A DNA stretch of 64,000 nt from Mixophyes australis (GCA_036250195.1 JAVHZZ010000003.1:333194375-333258374); one strand, 5' to 3'. Counted from the first letter of the stretch, positions 1 to 12,941 are shown. Notes: generated by a model from the sequence alone, not told the origin. Numbers and translations are program-made.

Positions 1-1380
1 CCCCACTCAGATTTTTGCTTCTGTGTTAAATTGCTTGCAGTGATTTTTACTTAACGCCAAAAACACTTATATGGCTCTCTCAATCCCGAATATCTGCGTT
101 TTGACGGATCCACTGCTTAATAAATTTACCCCCTAGTATCCCAGTTATGTATTTAAAAATTTGAAAAAGCATTTAATTTAAAGCAAATACCAATACAACA
201 TTTACTTTTAGACATGCAGCTCAATCATGCCCTGCGGCCTGTCAATGGGCATGTTGCTTCTAACCAGGGCTGGCAGCACACAGTAAGTGCGTCAGGAGGA
301 CTCTGCACTTACCGGGTTGCCCCACCAGCCAGTCATCCATCGGAACAGGCACATCCGTACGGTGAAATCTCAGGCACGGAGTTGCTGGAAATGCCAGTTC
401 CAGTCCTGCCTCTAACTTTTGTTAAACCACAGAGCAGGTGTGGTATAAAATATAGCAGAAGCAGGGCATGTGGCGTGTAAAACCAATGTGCACTATCTGT
501 ATTTATATGGTAGGGATGCACCAAATCCATATGTTAGGATTTGTCTGAATACTGAATCCTTTTAAAAAAGTTTTAGCAAAATACCCCAAAATAATCCCTA
601 ACAGACTTCCGACTTTGGTACATCCCCATGATATGTATTGTTAGAGAGAATGTGAGGTTGAATACGTCCTATCACACTGCGCGCTGATGGAATGTGCCGT
701 GCAGAACCCTGCACCTCCCTGAAGGAGAGCGCGGAATGACTCCTGACCTTAATAATGGAAAACTCATCCTTGTACGTTTCTAATTATGAGAAACATTTTC
801 TTAACCACTTCCTCATGTTGTTTCTCCTTAGATATACACTTCACTTGCATTTGCAATTATTATGATCACTGACAAATGTTGAAAGGCAACTATTAGTTTT
901 CAATCAACATCTAATATATTGTAAATTATAAACCCGTAAAAAGGAAGGGAGTAATCACAGAAAGAAAAAAATATGGAAGGCAGGTATGTTAGGGAGAACG
1001 TGGCTCGTTGCCATTTACCAAAGAGAAGCTCTCTCTCCGACACAAATATACTCTGTGGGAAATGTTATTTTGGTCACAAATGGATACAGTATTTCCCCCA
1101 ATACGTTTGCATTTGGAAGCTACAATATACTTTATTTAAAAACGTAAATAAAAACAAGATTAAACTCTTAGGGCACTACAAAATAGCGTGCAGAGAGGGA
1201 CTAGAGCATTAGACAGGGTGAAATAAGGAATTATACATAGAAAACCATAACTGATTATTTTGATGCAGTTTATTTCTGTAGCGATCAGTCAGCTACATTA
1301 GTTTGCCGATCGATTGGGTGTCAGTCTGTCAGAGTGTGTAGATAGAGTACTGGCTACTGTGTATGCTGATAGTAATATTT
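1..1380. other. Unassigned non-coding stretch
   Basis: No convincing exon is visible: the open frames of 88 and 79 codons show no recognisable domain. A short block at about 111-135, reading roughly 'taaatttaccccct', resembles the outer end of the MITE family seen at 14295-14417 and may be a relic of it. The rest is AT-rich sequence that I cannot assign. Confidence 0.5.
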
Positions 1381-1391
1381 TTATATATATA

Positions 1392-1439
<48 letters not shown>
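1381..1439. repeat. (TA)n microsatellite
   Basis: About 59 bases of almost pure TA dinucleotide with one interruption (atttat) near the left end. One of five long TA tracts in the window. Confidence 0.95.
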
Positions 1440-1441
<2 letters not shown>

Positions 1442-1550
1442 TCTAGATCTATATCTAACCATATATATTATATAGACATCATTCTGAACTAGTATTTCTT
1501 TCTAATTCTATCTAGTGGAGAAACACAGGGTGCTGCAGCTGTATGACTCT

Positions 1551-2030
1551 GAGCAGAACACCACGAAAACACAATTAGATTTATTTCATTTAAAATCCAA
1601 AGGTTTTCTAGTGAAAGAAGCAATCTTGTGAGGGTCAGTTTTAGTGACATCTTTATGAAACAGGCAAAAAATAGGATTTGACTGAGCAGCATCCACCAAA
1701 AAACAACTATTTCTCTTAAAATATTTTCTGTTTTCTAGTCAAAGTAATTTTTGGTGAGGGGCAGTCTCAGGAACCTATATATTAAGTGTGTGAAAAACAA
1801 TGTGTGTTGTGTTTGAGTGTGAGCAGCGGTGTAGCAGGACCCAACTCCCCCCCCCAAAAAAAACAATATATTTATTTCTTCTAAAATCTAAAGTCTTCTC
1901 TCTTTTATACTCAAAGTAATTTTTGCAGGGACAGTCAGTGACATCTTTATTAAATAAACCAGTGAGTAGCCGAATGTTCTTTTCTTTGACTCGGTGCAGC
2001 ACAGCTTCCCTCCCAAAAAAAAAAACATAA
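1551..2030. repeat. Diverged tandem repeat, about 135-170 bp unit
   Basis: Four similar blocks follow one another. Each begins near a 'gagcag'-like anchor (1551, 1684, 1821 and a variant at 1994), continues with a C-run plus A-run (for example 'ccaccaaaaaaca'), and then a segment like 'tcaaagtaatttttg' and 'gacatctttat'. Anchor spacings are about 133, 137 and 173 bases. The copies differ a lot, so the duplication is old. I recognise no repeat family and no coding potential. Confidence 0.6.
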
Positions 2031-2158
2031 AAAAATGTTAAGAAATAATTATTGCCATGTATTTTTGCTGTTACTAATTTTGGCCAGCCAGCTCACTTTG
2101 GCTAAAATTGGTGCAAATTTGAACAGTTATGAAGAGATCATTAGAAAATAGACTGTAT

Positions 2159-2450
2159 ATCATCACCATTTATTTATATAGCGCCACTGATTCCGCAGCG
2201 CTGTACAGAGAACTTATTCACATCAGTCCCTGTCCCATTGGAGCTTACAGTCTAAATTCCTTAAAATACATACACACACACAGACAGAGAGAGACTAGGA
2301 CCAATTCTGATAGCAGCCAATTGACCTACCAGTATGTTTTTGGAGTGTGGGAGGAAACCGGAGCACCTGGAGGAAACCCACGCAAACACGAGGAGAACAT
2401 ACAAACTCCACACAGATAAGGCCATGGTCGGGAATTGAACTCATGACCCC
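2159..2450 (-). mobile_element. V-SINE-type SINE, copy 1 (head truncated)
   Basis: On the minus strand this reads as a short interspersed element. It has a central block with 'tttcctccaggtgctccggt', a (tg)n/(tc)n stretch, and a 3' tail of the form 'gcgctgcggaatcagtggcg' followed by 'ctatataaataaatgg' and (gat)n. The core matches the conserved central domain of the V-SINE superfamily as I know it. The tRNA-like head present in the 30.1 kb and 33.2 kb copies is missing beyond 2450. SINEs encode no protein and use LINE enzymes for retroposition. Confidence 0.88.
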
Positions 2451-5400
2451 ATATGACTGGAAATTAATATTAATGCTATAAATAGTAATATAGGAGCGAA
2501 AACAGCTCAAGATCACATCATTTTACCTATTGTTCACAATGGTTAATTAAATCCAGATCCAAAACCAAAACCTTTCAGGATTTATGGGCAAAACCATTTA
2601 CAAAACCAGTACACAAAGACAATATAGAACCGAAAACCAAATCATGTGGGTCAGAGCACATCTCTAATTAATAATGATAATTTTAGGATTTTTTGGTTAT
2701 TTGTGTAAACAAATAGAAACAATATAGAATAATCCAATAAAAATGAAGTAACATCTATTCATGTGTTCCACAAACAAACACATCATATTCAATGAAAGCT
2801 GTGGGTCTCAACCACTCTGTCACAAAGCAAATTATATATTTAGTTCTACACATGTGTAGCTTCCTGTATAATACATCTCTAAGGGCACCAGGGCTTTATG
2901 CTGGTACTTAGGCTGTCATGTGCTTCTCAATGAACTTTGACCACAAACATTACCTTACATGAAAGAGAGGATGTTGGTGTTAATTACAGCGTTTGTTCAG
3001 GAGAAATGTCCATCTCACACAGAAAGCATATATTCCTGCACACAATGCATCTACCTTCTTACTGCGCACATCTTGAGGTAAAAAAGAATTGTATATGTCT
3101 GCTATGAAACTGCAGAAAGAATCACGGTTTGGTATAGAGCTTGTTTTATTTCTACCAGACCATTTACACACATCCTCTCACCTTAATCACTCTAATTGGG
3201 AAAAGTAAAGAAATATTTTTCCTTTAGGCAGTTCAAATTAAAATGCTTTAAAATAAAAGGCAGGCCCAGAGGCATTTATGACACAATTTAAATAGTTTTT
3301 TTTGACAAAGGGTTTCATTATAGAAGTTCAGGACGTAAAAAGGGCTTTTTCAGCACCACATATTCGAAGCAATACATGATTACAGAATACTGCTCAATTC
3401 CAAACAGATGTCAACCACCTGAGAGTTCACCATATTAAGGATCGGCTATGAAAGAGCGGACGTTCAGTGCAAATACTGTTTTGTGAGGTCACGTGCCGAG
3501 ATGGCCTCGTTTGCAGGGGGTGCAAAAGTTTACATCTTGTAATAGGAGGAGCTGGGTGGTTGAGGGACATAGTTACCAAGCGTGGATAACGCACATAAAT
3601 ATATCCACATGCAAAAATCAGATTTCACACTGTAGCACGATTATGAAAATGAAAGTTAATTCCACCAAGATTGGATGCACCGTGGTATTAATTAAGTAAC
3701 TATGTGTAGCAGACATCTGAAATAAAATGGAGGGTAATGTCACAGTTCATTGTATGCATGCACCCCAGCATTCTTGGTTCAATAAATGTGAAAATTAGGT
3801 CATGCCCCTGATAGACCCGGGTATGCACATAGTCTGTCTCAGGTATGTCCCCAGCTTGTTAGGCCATGCCAATGTCTCGCCATGGAAAGTAGGACTCTTT
3901 GCAAAGATCAGACTGTCTGGGGACTGCTTTATGATTAAAGATGGGACAAGCAAAACTGCAGTTCAATAACATAAGTAAAAATCTTCTTCATCTCACACAA
4001 TAATTTTACTTCTCATAGATGAATGTACAGAATACTTGTCTAGGAGACTTGCAAATTTCAGGTAGTTCCCCCAGACCATTGGGAAAGTAGGCACTTCTCC
4101 CGGATCCCACCCAACTCCTAGTGATGTGGGCAGGACGGGGGCTCCAATGCCGCAATTTGTTGCAACGTGATTGCAGCATTTCACCACAGAGGGCATGGAT
4201 AAAATTATACAATTTGCAGCCCCACACTCCCCCCTGCACTTGCCACCTGACCTCCCTTCCCCACTTGGTTGGCTAGTATGATGCACAGTGGTACATGGTA
4301 CAGTGGTACATGGTAGAGAGCTACTACTGTATCCTCTGATATCAGCAATATGTCAGTGAACCATTTGTTTCAGTTCCCATGCACCAGAATACATCAATAA
4401 AGTGTGCAGTTTAATAGGACACCTGTATTTTACATATACCGCCTATTGGTTTAATTATGTATTTTTGTTTCAATGAAAGAAAGGAAATGAGAGAAAGAAA
4501 AAGGGTAGGCTAGGGCAGATTAATCAGCTCACCTCGTACTCTGGGCGCCCTCTTAGCCATGTATGGCGCTCTGCTGCGGACACCCAGCCAGTTCACAATA
4601 AATACTGTGATGCTGTCTGGGGATTCCATCTCCAGTCACCCTTCTCTACATGTAACAATAGTCTAAGTTTGAACCCTAAACAATATTAGAAAAATAATTC
4701 TATCCAAAGCTGTAAGCAATCTGCAAACCCTCCATAACTCTAAAGTCAACATTGGTTCAAATCTTGAATGTGTACCTAGCCCAAACTCTATATTTACCCA
4801 TCGTGTTGAAAGAGGTCAGTCCCAAATTCTAGAAATGCAAAAAAAACTCCTCATTAAACATCTTAGGTGTGTTTAAGAAAAGAGTCTAAATTGTGTGATG
4901 GAATTGGGTGCTAGCTTTTAGGTGGCACCTGATCGGGCAAGGCATGACTGCACATGTACAAACTGCTGTGCATCTCCAGCTTCACCCACTACATCAAGCA
5001 GTCACCGTCTGGGATAGCAATGCATTGGGCCCTCACCAATGGTAACATTTGATAGCTTCCCATGCATATCATGGCATAGGCAAGCCGAGAGGGGGGTTAC
5101 TAGTGGCTGGAAAAAACCCCTCCAAGCCTGGGGCACTGTATAATTGAGGTGGCTGGACCCTGCTCTTGCTTCACATTGCTCTGCTTGAAAAGGGAGAGCT
5201 GTGTGCACCTAACAGTAGTGCACACAGCATTGCCCATGTATATTATGGGGATAGGAAGAGTTGGAGAGCAGCCAAGCACTGTCTAAAATTATAGCAATGC
5301 CCCCATGCATGCTGGTCACGCTCACTGGCGGCATGGTGTGTAAATCCCCCTCTACAAATCCTGCGTTTGCCCCTGCATGGGGAAGCCTATTTAACAAGGA

Positions 5401-5523
5401 TCACATGGGCATAAGTACGGCCACAATCTGCCTTCTGTTATCACCATCTCACGACAGTGAAGACAGAAGAAAAGGAATGAAAAAAATATTTATGCTGTTA
5501 AATTTGAATCTATTTTTTACAAT
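2451..5523. other. Unassigned non-coding stretch (3 kb)
   Basis: I see no repeat family that I can name and no credible exon. Open frames here (97 codons or fewer) lack similarity to known domains. About 2900-3400 is AT-rich, low in CpG and free of recognisable repeats, so it could be old unique sequence. Confidence 0.45.
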
Positions 5524-5552
5524 TTATTTATTATTATTATTATTATTATTAC
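5524..5552. repeat. (TTA)n microsatellite
   Basis: About nine tandem copies of a TTA/ATT trinucleotide. Confidence 0.9.
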
Positions 5553-5879
5553 TTTTTAATTAGTGGAACTGACTGATTTATCTTTTACCTTTCTTCTGCG
5601 AGATACTAATTATAAACCATTGGCGGTAGGTGACAATCTATATCCGGGATAAACTGCAATAGAAAATCAGCCCCATCGCCAGAAATAAATAAAGAAACCC
5701 CATAGTCACTGAAGTCATATTCTTAAGAAATGCTTTTGGTTTGGACTGAATTACTTTTACCAGATTTATGTATCACCAAATTATTTGGTACCGATGTACA
5801 AAGCCACAATATTTTATTTTTTTGGCCTTAAGATGCATTTTGACAGTGATATAAACGTCAATATATTTACATAACATAA

Positions 5880-6230
5880 ACTTTGGCCCTTGTCGAGCCC
5901 AAATTCTAAAGCTTATTCAAAAATATTTTGGAAAGTAATGATATAGGTCACCAGTCACTACTTCTATTTAAAATATCACAATTTAAATGCAAATGCCGGC
6001 CTTTCGGTATGACCTTTAAAGAATCATTTCTTAGGAATGCAAAAGCAAGAGTACATTTTCAGTATTAATATCTATGAACCTGCTCCCTTGCGTGTCAATC
6101 TGACAATTGCTTATAATTGTTTTACTGCGATTATTGTTAGGAAACAAAAACAAGGGGTCATGTAGTTGTAATAGATTATCATTTCTGAAAAAGTCCTTTT
6201 AAATCACATTTTGCATGGTTCACAAGTACA
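5880..6230. other. Candidate conserved non-coding element
   Basis: This block lacks repeat signatures and is rich in homeodomain- and SOX-like motifs: 'atttaaatgcaaatg' (octamer-like) near 5982, 'tgacaattgcttataattg' near 6101 and 'gaaacaaaaacaagg' near 6140. Such texture is common in vertebrate conserved non-coding elements. This is a judgement from sequence texture only; conservation cannot be tested here. Confidence 0.25.
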
Positions 6231-6406
6231 AAATAATGCAATAGGATGGTAATATAAAAGGACAATCTAAATGTGCATTGCAACGAATACAGCACAGTAA
6301 TGTGCATTCCTATATACAAATATTTAATAAAAAAGCTGTAAATAATTTAGACAACATGTACAAATAGGATTACCATAAATAGTGTTGGGACCTCTTACAA
6401 TCTTGA

Positions 6407-6431
6407 TAAAGGGTTAGGTTTAGGGTTAGGG
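6407..6431 (+). repeat. Short telomere-like run
   Basis: Reads 'agggttaggtttagggtta' followed by 'ggg', that is about three imperfect TTAGGG units. Too short to be a functional interstitial telomere. Confidence 0.6.
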
Positions 6432-7646
6432 TCAAGCACCGGGTCCTGGCTTTGCCACTTTAAACCCGGAAATGTCAGTGTCGGCTTTTGAAGTGACGTC
6501 AATTTCAACAGCCAGCCTTTTCTGTAGTCGCAACTTATTCAAGCAGTATTGGAAATGTTCTCTGTGTGTCTGATGGTAAGTCTGTATTTCTGACCCTGTA
6601 AGTCTTCGGAATTTGGATGTTGCACTAGCAGTGTCGGCAATATCAGTATCGGAAAAGCACTTCCCACCTATTGAGGTAGAGGCTAGGTATAAGCATAACA
6701 TTGGAATCACTCCCTCGGAAGACACTTTGCTACAAATTGTATTTATACAAGTGTAACCCCTGGGGATGCTGCAAATGGACTTGAGCACCCAGGGGCTACT
6801 AATCACAATTGCATCAGTAAGAAAAGAGATGAATATTGTCATTTACCAGTCCAGGAAGAGAAACTAAATCTCCCACAAGGCTACTGTGAAAAGGGGTGGA
6901 GCCTAACAAGACTGATAAACCAGAGAGCAGGGGAGGAGGGAGAGTGAGGAGCACCCTGAGAGAGACTGAGCTGTGTGACCAGTCCAGATAGGTGACCCTA
7001 GGCAGAAGGGCACTGGAAGGGTGGTCTGAGCAGAGAGAACAGACAGTCTGTAGAGATATCAGAGCAGAGTGGAGTGGTGAACAGAAACTGCTGGGAAGTC
7101 ACAGTTTGAAGCTGTAGGAGGTTTGCATGTACCTCTGAAGAAGGACATTTTGCAAGTCAGCCATTTTGAAGATAATCAAGTTCAGACCTGTGACACATAC
7201 TGGTGCAGAAAAGTAACTGGTTAATTTACCTTTCTGTTATTATTCAAGTGGGGTTTGGACTATATCTGGCCACAGGGCTGAAGAGTCAGGGATAGATGGA
7301 AGGGCAGGTAAATGTGCACCAAGTTGTTGTCTAATCAGCATCTGTGGAACTAAAAGTCCCAGGATGCAATGAAGAAAGGATACAAGTTGAGGATTTTACA
7401 GTTGTTGCTACAGGAGGGTTTGCATACTGTGATTACTGTACCTTACTGCAAGTGATTTAAAGCGATTTAAAGTGATCTAAAAACTGCAAACTGGACACAT
7501 GCTGCTTCCATGCCATGCTGGCATCCATAAAGAAAAGCCCCAACTTGCAGTGCACTGCTCCATTTGTGTGGTGTGTTTGAATGCTGCCGATGTGTGTGTG
7601 AGGCCTCACTTGACATAAGCTTTGCTGGGTCGAGGTTGTGGCCTAA
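6432..7646. other. Unassigned block with purine-rich segment
   Basis: A 136-codon minus-strand frame covers 6432-6842 but shows no recognisable domain and no exon context. From about 6850 to 7100 the plus strand is strongly purine-rich (gag/aga runs), a texture often seen in LTR or 5' untranslated parts of retroelements. I found no TG...CA ends or target duplication to support an LTR. Near 7349 lies 'actaaaagtcccaggatgc', similar to the ZNF143 binding motif. Confidence 0.35.
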
Positions 7647-7654
7647 TATTATGA

Positions 7655-7982
7655 CATACTTGCCAACTCTCCCGGAATGTCCGGGAGACTCCCGCATTTT
7701 GCGAGAGTGTCACAGACTCTCGGGAGAGTGTGGCAATCTCCAGGATCTGCCCACTTCACTAGGAAGTGCCCACTTCCTAGTGAAGTGGGCAGAATTAGGT
7801 CCCAAACGTCGCGATTCCCGGTAAATCGCGGCGTTTGGCCCCACTGTCAAATTACGCGTTTGTGTCATGACGTCACGGGGGGCGGGTCCAAAATGACGCG
7901 CATTTTGGAGGCCCACCCCCCCCATCACGCCCACCTCCCCCACAGGCTCCCAGATACTAACATTCTAAAGTTGGTAAGTATG
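7655..7982. mobile_element. hAT-like MITE, family A (copy 1)
   Basis: The ends are inverted repeats: 'catacttgccaact' on the left and 'agttggtaagtatg' on the right. The next bases on the left, 'ctcccggaatgtccgggaga', form a small hairpin characteristic of this family. Flanking 8-mers tattatga and aactatga match at 6 of 8 positions, consistent with a decayed 8-bp target duplication. A second internal palindrome lies at about 7750-7790 ('cactaggaagtgcccac' region). It encodes no transposase and must have been moved in trans. Confidence 0.82.
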
Positions 7983-8166
7983 AACTATGAACTATGCAAA
8001 TGAAGATGGGAGAATTCCCATGTGGCAAATCATAGTACATGAGTCATAGTCAAATTATAGTCCAATCACCAGAGTATGTGGTAATAGGTGGGCATAGGAA
8101 ATGATAGTCATGAAACTTTAGGAGGACATAGAGAGTTATTATTAAAGACATTCAGGACTGTCACAG

Positions 8167-8444
8167 CAGGGCCCTCTTAAGAACCTCTTGGGCCCCTGGG
8201 CACAGCAGTGCACCGGGGCCCCTACATATACAAAAATAAAAAAATGGATGTCGGGTGGGCCCGACATGCACTGCCAGCGCGACGGAGGAGGAGACCAGGG
8301 AGGGAGCCGGATCGCCAGCTGACAGCACGGTAAGTATTTTCTTCTTTTTTTCAGGGTTTTCTTTTTCCTGCCTCCGGAGGGACCCCCTGGGCTGCAGGGC
8401 CCCCGGGCACCTGCCCAGTGTGCCCAATGGGAAAGACGGCCCTG
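8167..8444. mobile_element. hAT-like MITE with CAGGGCC ends
   Basis: It starts 'cagggccctctt' and ends 'gaaagacggccctg', giving inverted termini CAGGGCC. It is flanked by a perfect 8-bp target duplication, tgtcacag, at 8159-8166 and 8445-8452. Ends beginning CAGGG and an 8-bp duplication are typical of the hAT superfamily. The interior is GC-rich with no coding capacity. Confidence 0.92.
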
Positions 8445-8452
8445 TGTCACAG

Positions 8453-10755
8453 TTATGCCTTCAATATTGTTTTTATATATGCATTTATTTCTATGTAAAC
8501 TCCACCTAGTGGCCATCCTTTTATCAGCTTAACTAAACAACTCAGGCCTCCGTAGTTAGTTCTCAATGGACGTTGTGTAAATGACAGGAGGGTTCCATCT
8601 TAGATCTCCCCTGTTCGGTAGTAAGAGGGGCAGTATATTTCTCCCCTCAGCATAGCTTCAATGGTAAGATCTTCTGTCAGGTTATGCAATTATGTTGTGT
8701 TTTTATCTCTGCATCACATCTCCTCATCTTGTAATTGCATTCTACCATTTGTTTGCAGCTAAACTGATGGGACATCCATAAAAACAATGCCCCCCCAGTG
8801 ACCAAACCATTATGACACATGTGAGTATCCTCACAGGAATTTACCAAGCAAACAACTGTTGTATGGAGATTTTTCATACAAGGCGTTAACCTCGGTTGCA
8901 AAACCCAAAAAAAAACATTATTTAATGCAAAACACAAAATTAACACTTCATGCTTAAAACTTAATACAAAACAATATTTTTCATAAACATAAAACAATTT
9001 TTGTCAAATATCCTTTTTCAGAAATAGAAAAACACTAATTGATATCTGTAAAAATTTTATGTTTCATCATTTTTTCCATTGGCACAAAATCCTTGTCAAA
9101 TATTTTTTTTGTCAACTTATATTTCCCCTTAATTCATTTTCAAAATGTGTGCTTACTGATCCTCTTTGTTATGCTTTACAGTGAAGTCAACGACCCCTCT
9201 TCCCTTCCTATATATGAGAAGAATCTAAGAATTGGAGCCTCATCACTGCTACCTGAATGACTTCCCGACAGCACATAATAGAGAGGCGTACATAGTAACA
9301 ATCTCAAATAATTGGAGCTAGCTTTCTATTCTTTTTATATTCTTCCTTTTCTGGAAATCTTTGGTGAAAGGCCAATATTCCAAGCATTTCACAGTAATGC
9401 AATCAAAGTCCGGAAGACAGAGAATACTCGTACTGGAACTAAAATAAGAATGCTTAGAAAATCTTTTTTTGAAATCTAAGAATTAATGTATAAAATTAAC
9501 TTAAAAGAATATGAGTTTTAACTGCATCAGTGTGTTTTTATTGTTTCTGCTTTGTCTGTGTAAGGATTGTAGATCATCATTAGCGACTACTAGCCTGCAG
9601 TGGCACGCTCGGGTGATGTCTGAACTCTGAACACAAACAGAGGTTTGCATCTATACGTACCAGAGGATATATGGAACATTATCTACATACATGTGCACAA
9701 AGTTCTGGCATCAATGTACATTTTTATATCCAGACCTGACATTAGCCTGTAGCCCTTGGTTCTGTCTAGCTGTTATCTTTATTTTTAAATGACTGCTATG
9801 TATGTTGTTAAATGATGTAGCAGTTTCTACTGCTTTATATCTGGATCTATATGACATTTCCATACATCAAAGTTATCACCACAATAAAGAAATCTGTCAT
9901 ACATGCAACAAGCTGAAACTGCAGTTTTAAATTATTTTTTTTACTGTAATGTTATGTGGTGAAATAAGGTATTAATATCACCCTAATCAGCCTGTCCCTC
10001 GGTTCTCACAAAATGTGGATTATAGCAAGTACTTTTTATAGCCCTTGCTTTTGTACAAGTGCAGTGTCTAATTATATGTGGATAAGGGGACATTAAAGCT
10101 CATTGTAAATGTGTATATTGTTTATTGTATCTTGATGATGTGGCAGTTAGGTTGTTATTCATTGTCCTTAAAGTGAAGCCAAGGGGGTTATGGGTAGGGA
10201 TCAGGTTGAAAGATACAGGTGAGGGGGAAGGCTAATTAGTATCCATTGTTCTCAACATGACAAGTTCAGACATTTTGTCTAGAGCCAGCAGAGGACCTTC
10301 TGTGGAAGTACAGCTCATCTCCACTCCCCCTCCAACCCCCTGATACAGCACCCACCAATGGTTAAGAAGGATAGACCCAGGGAGGGAAAAAAATTAGACC
10401 CAAGGGATAAGGAAACACTCAAGGGGGGGAGGAGATATTCATTCTGGGACTGGAATCTGCAGGGTGGCTGGTTTGAGAGTTACCTTTCTCTACTAGTGAA
10501 AAACATCAGCCAGGTGACTGTAACTCCTTAAACTAGTGGGGTTAGGGACAGATAATGTAAACCTGCCTGCCATTTATTTACTGTGTGTATATAATAATAT
10601 AATGATTTTTTTTTATTACAATAAATGTATTGCTTTACTTTCTAACTGCATTTGCCTGAGTGACTATACGAATCCTAGACGGTACTGGGTAGATATACCG
10701 CACAAGATGGTGGCCAGCCAGAGTGAAGTGGGTAGAATTGGGTCATAAAACCCGG
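8453..10755. other. Unassigned non-coding stretch
   Basis: AT-rich sequence without recognisable repeats or exons. Around 10714-10752 a few dozen bases ('agtgaagtgggtagaattgg') resemble the interior of the family A MITE at 7780-7800 and may be a fragment of it. Confidence 0.45.
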
Positions 10756-10767
10756 TATGTATGTATG

Positions 10768-10858
<91 letters not shown>
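10756..10858. repeat. (TA)n microsatellite with (TATG)n flank
   Basis: A few tatg units lead into about 85 bases of nearly pure TA, with one 'tatgta' interruption. Confidence 0.95.
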
Positions 10859-10861
<3 letters not shown>

Positions 10862-12390
10862 TTAGCTATTTAAAACATTTAACTATGTGAATCCATTCTA
10901 AAAACATTTTGCATTTCACGAGCCTACATATACCTGTACCTAAATTTTTTTATAATACTCTAGATTTGGAATTTAAATTTCTTGTAGGCACTGACACGTT
11001 GATTTACATTGGACCCATGAGCCTTTAGGAGCTAAGGCAACTTGAATATATCTATTTAAATGTGTCTTGAAATTATTTACTATAACCTCTGCTGATAGGT
11101 AAACAAAGGGTCTTGAAAGCAAGGGTCTATTTAACATTGATGAGTAGTGGGCAGCAGTGATAATCATTTTGCATCACTGCATACCACAGCGATACAACAT
11201 GTCCTGCCGCTATAATTTATGATGCCAGGATTCATTAGCGAGTCCTGGCTAAACCCCTCCCCCCTTCCTCAAAAACTAACTAAAACCTCCTTCACCAACA
11301 GCCTAACACTGCCTGCAAGTGGACTAACTGACACGAGTAGCTACTGCGAATTGTGTCGGACCTTCTCCACTGGCGATGGAGTCCATAGGACTCCATTAAA
11401 AAGGTAAGCTAACTCTATTTTGGAATAGCTGCTGGGGAGAAGCTGCAGAAAATAAGATCAATTTCTATTCTTATTGCTTGTTTTATTTGTATTATCCTCC
11501 CTCCACTTCCCGTACACCAGCAGAATGACTGAGGGGAAGAAAGAGAAAGAAACTAGTAACACTTATGTCACATTGAGCATGTACCAGCAGTTTTTAATTG
11601 GTCACCACCAGTGAAGTTGTCAGCTGTACTAATAATGGTCTTTACTTGGAGGAGAAGGAAGCAGCGGGATGAGTACTGATGATAATGAGTAACATTTCTG
11701 CTTCTGCTGGGCATATTGGACAAATCTAACCTCTTGTGGTGAAAAATTATTATGTCTTCCCACAAAATATAGGATGTCCTCTCAATGCACCCTCTGCATC
11801 CCATTATCTCATTTAAATAATCTTGTCCCACAATAAGAAATCTTGCTTTTGCATGTGAGTGCCCTAACCCACCCAACCTATCCTCTTAGAAGATATAAAT
11901 GGCCTGAACATTTGTGCAAAAGTAGGCATGTGATTTCACAAAACAGCAATTGTACCGCACTTTTACACGTTCGTAAATGAGCCTTTAAACTCTGCCAATA
12001 CAGAGGCTTCTATTTGTTGCTACAATAGCGATTATGGCTGCCCAATCACTCGAAACACACATTCGGAGTGAGTAATACTGGCTTGGGATGTTAAATTTGA
12101 TAGTGAGCTTGGGCCACTGGTCACTTGGGAACTTAAGACTTCCATAAATTGGAATCTGTCAGACCATGTGTGACATCAAGCTGTCTATATGCCTGACAGT
12201 TCCTATAGTAGAACACCAAAAGCAGATACTTGGCGTTCATGCTTAGATAATACAATGAAAGTCATATTCACAGGGGCAAAATGATGATAGAAAGACTATT
12301 GCCAGGGGATCAGAATAACTTTTATCATAATATACAATAAATGAAGTGAGAGAACAAAGGTGTTACATATGTTGTGATAAGCGTTCTTAT
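10859..12390. other. Unassigned non-coding stretch
   Basis: No recognisable repeats and no exon-like frames; the open frames of 62-102 codons show no domain similarity. Confidence 0.45.
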
Positions 12391-12542
12391 ATCCAATAGA
12401 TTGTAAGCTTGCGGGCAGTGCCTTCTCACTTCTCTGTCTGCCTGCACTACCCAGTATTTTATATATTTTATTACTGTGTTTGTTCCCAATTGTAGAGCGC
12501 TATAGCATTTGCTGGCGCTATATAAACCAATGTTGATGATAT
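12391..12542 (+). mobile_element. L2-type LINE 3' tail fragment
   Basis: This matches the 3' untranslated end of the LINE at 50.56-50.71 kb segment by segment: 'gattgtaagcttgcgggcag', 'tgtttgttcccaattgta', 'gagcgctatagcatttgctg' and 'gcgctatataaaccaatg', ending in a tgatgat run. It is a heavily 5'-truncated copy with no coding sequence left. Confidence 0.85.
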
Positions 12543-12610
12543 ATCTCTGCCAGTATATGAGCAAAGCCACTAAACAACTTCTCCAACGGATAAATTCGAT
12601 GGTCTGAAAC

Positions 12611-12941
12611 TTTGGGCAGATGGACCCAAAAGGAAAAAGAAGGTGTACAGCTCAAAAGCAAATAATGGAAAAAGCACAAGGTGGACTCTGCTCACCTAAC
12701 AGAGGTGATAAATTCACCGGTCATATTGCTTTAAACTTACTTTTCAGGTATAAACTAAGGTGTACATCTCGGAGTGAATCCCCTGAATGGAGAAAGGAAA
12801 AAATAGTGTTCTCTGTGTACAGAAGAGAGTTATAATCCTACGGGCAAATGTATCAGCTCAAATAGATGAGCGCACAGGATTTGCTTTTGAACTGTACAAT
12901 ACTATTTGAGTATTTTCCTTTTGGGTCCATCTGGGCAAAAT
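12611..12941. mobile_element. Foldback element with long inverted arms
   Basis: The left arm (12611-12663) contains 'cagatggacccaaaaggaaa' and 'caaaagcaaat'. The right arm (about 12889-12941) carries the reverse complement of both ('tttccttttgggtccatctg', 'atttgcttttga'). The right arm has an extra segment of about 12-15 bases between them. Arm length is about 50 bases around a 225-base interior. No clear target duplication was found, so the superfamily is unknown. Confidence 0.72.

Noticed and set aside
6432..6842. 136-codon minus-strand frame
   Set aside because: No recognisable domain and no supporting exon structure; adjoins a block of repeat-like texture.
6840..7480. Possible second LTR
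   Set aside because: Purine-rich texture only; no TG...CA ends, target duplication or polyadenylation signal could be located.
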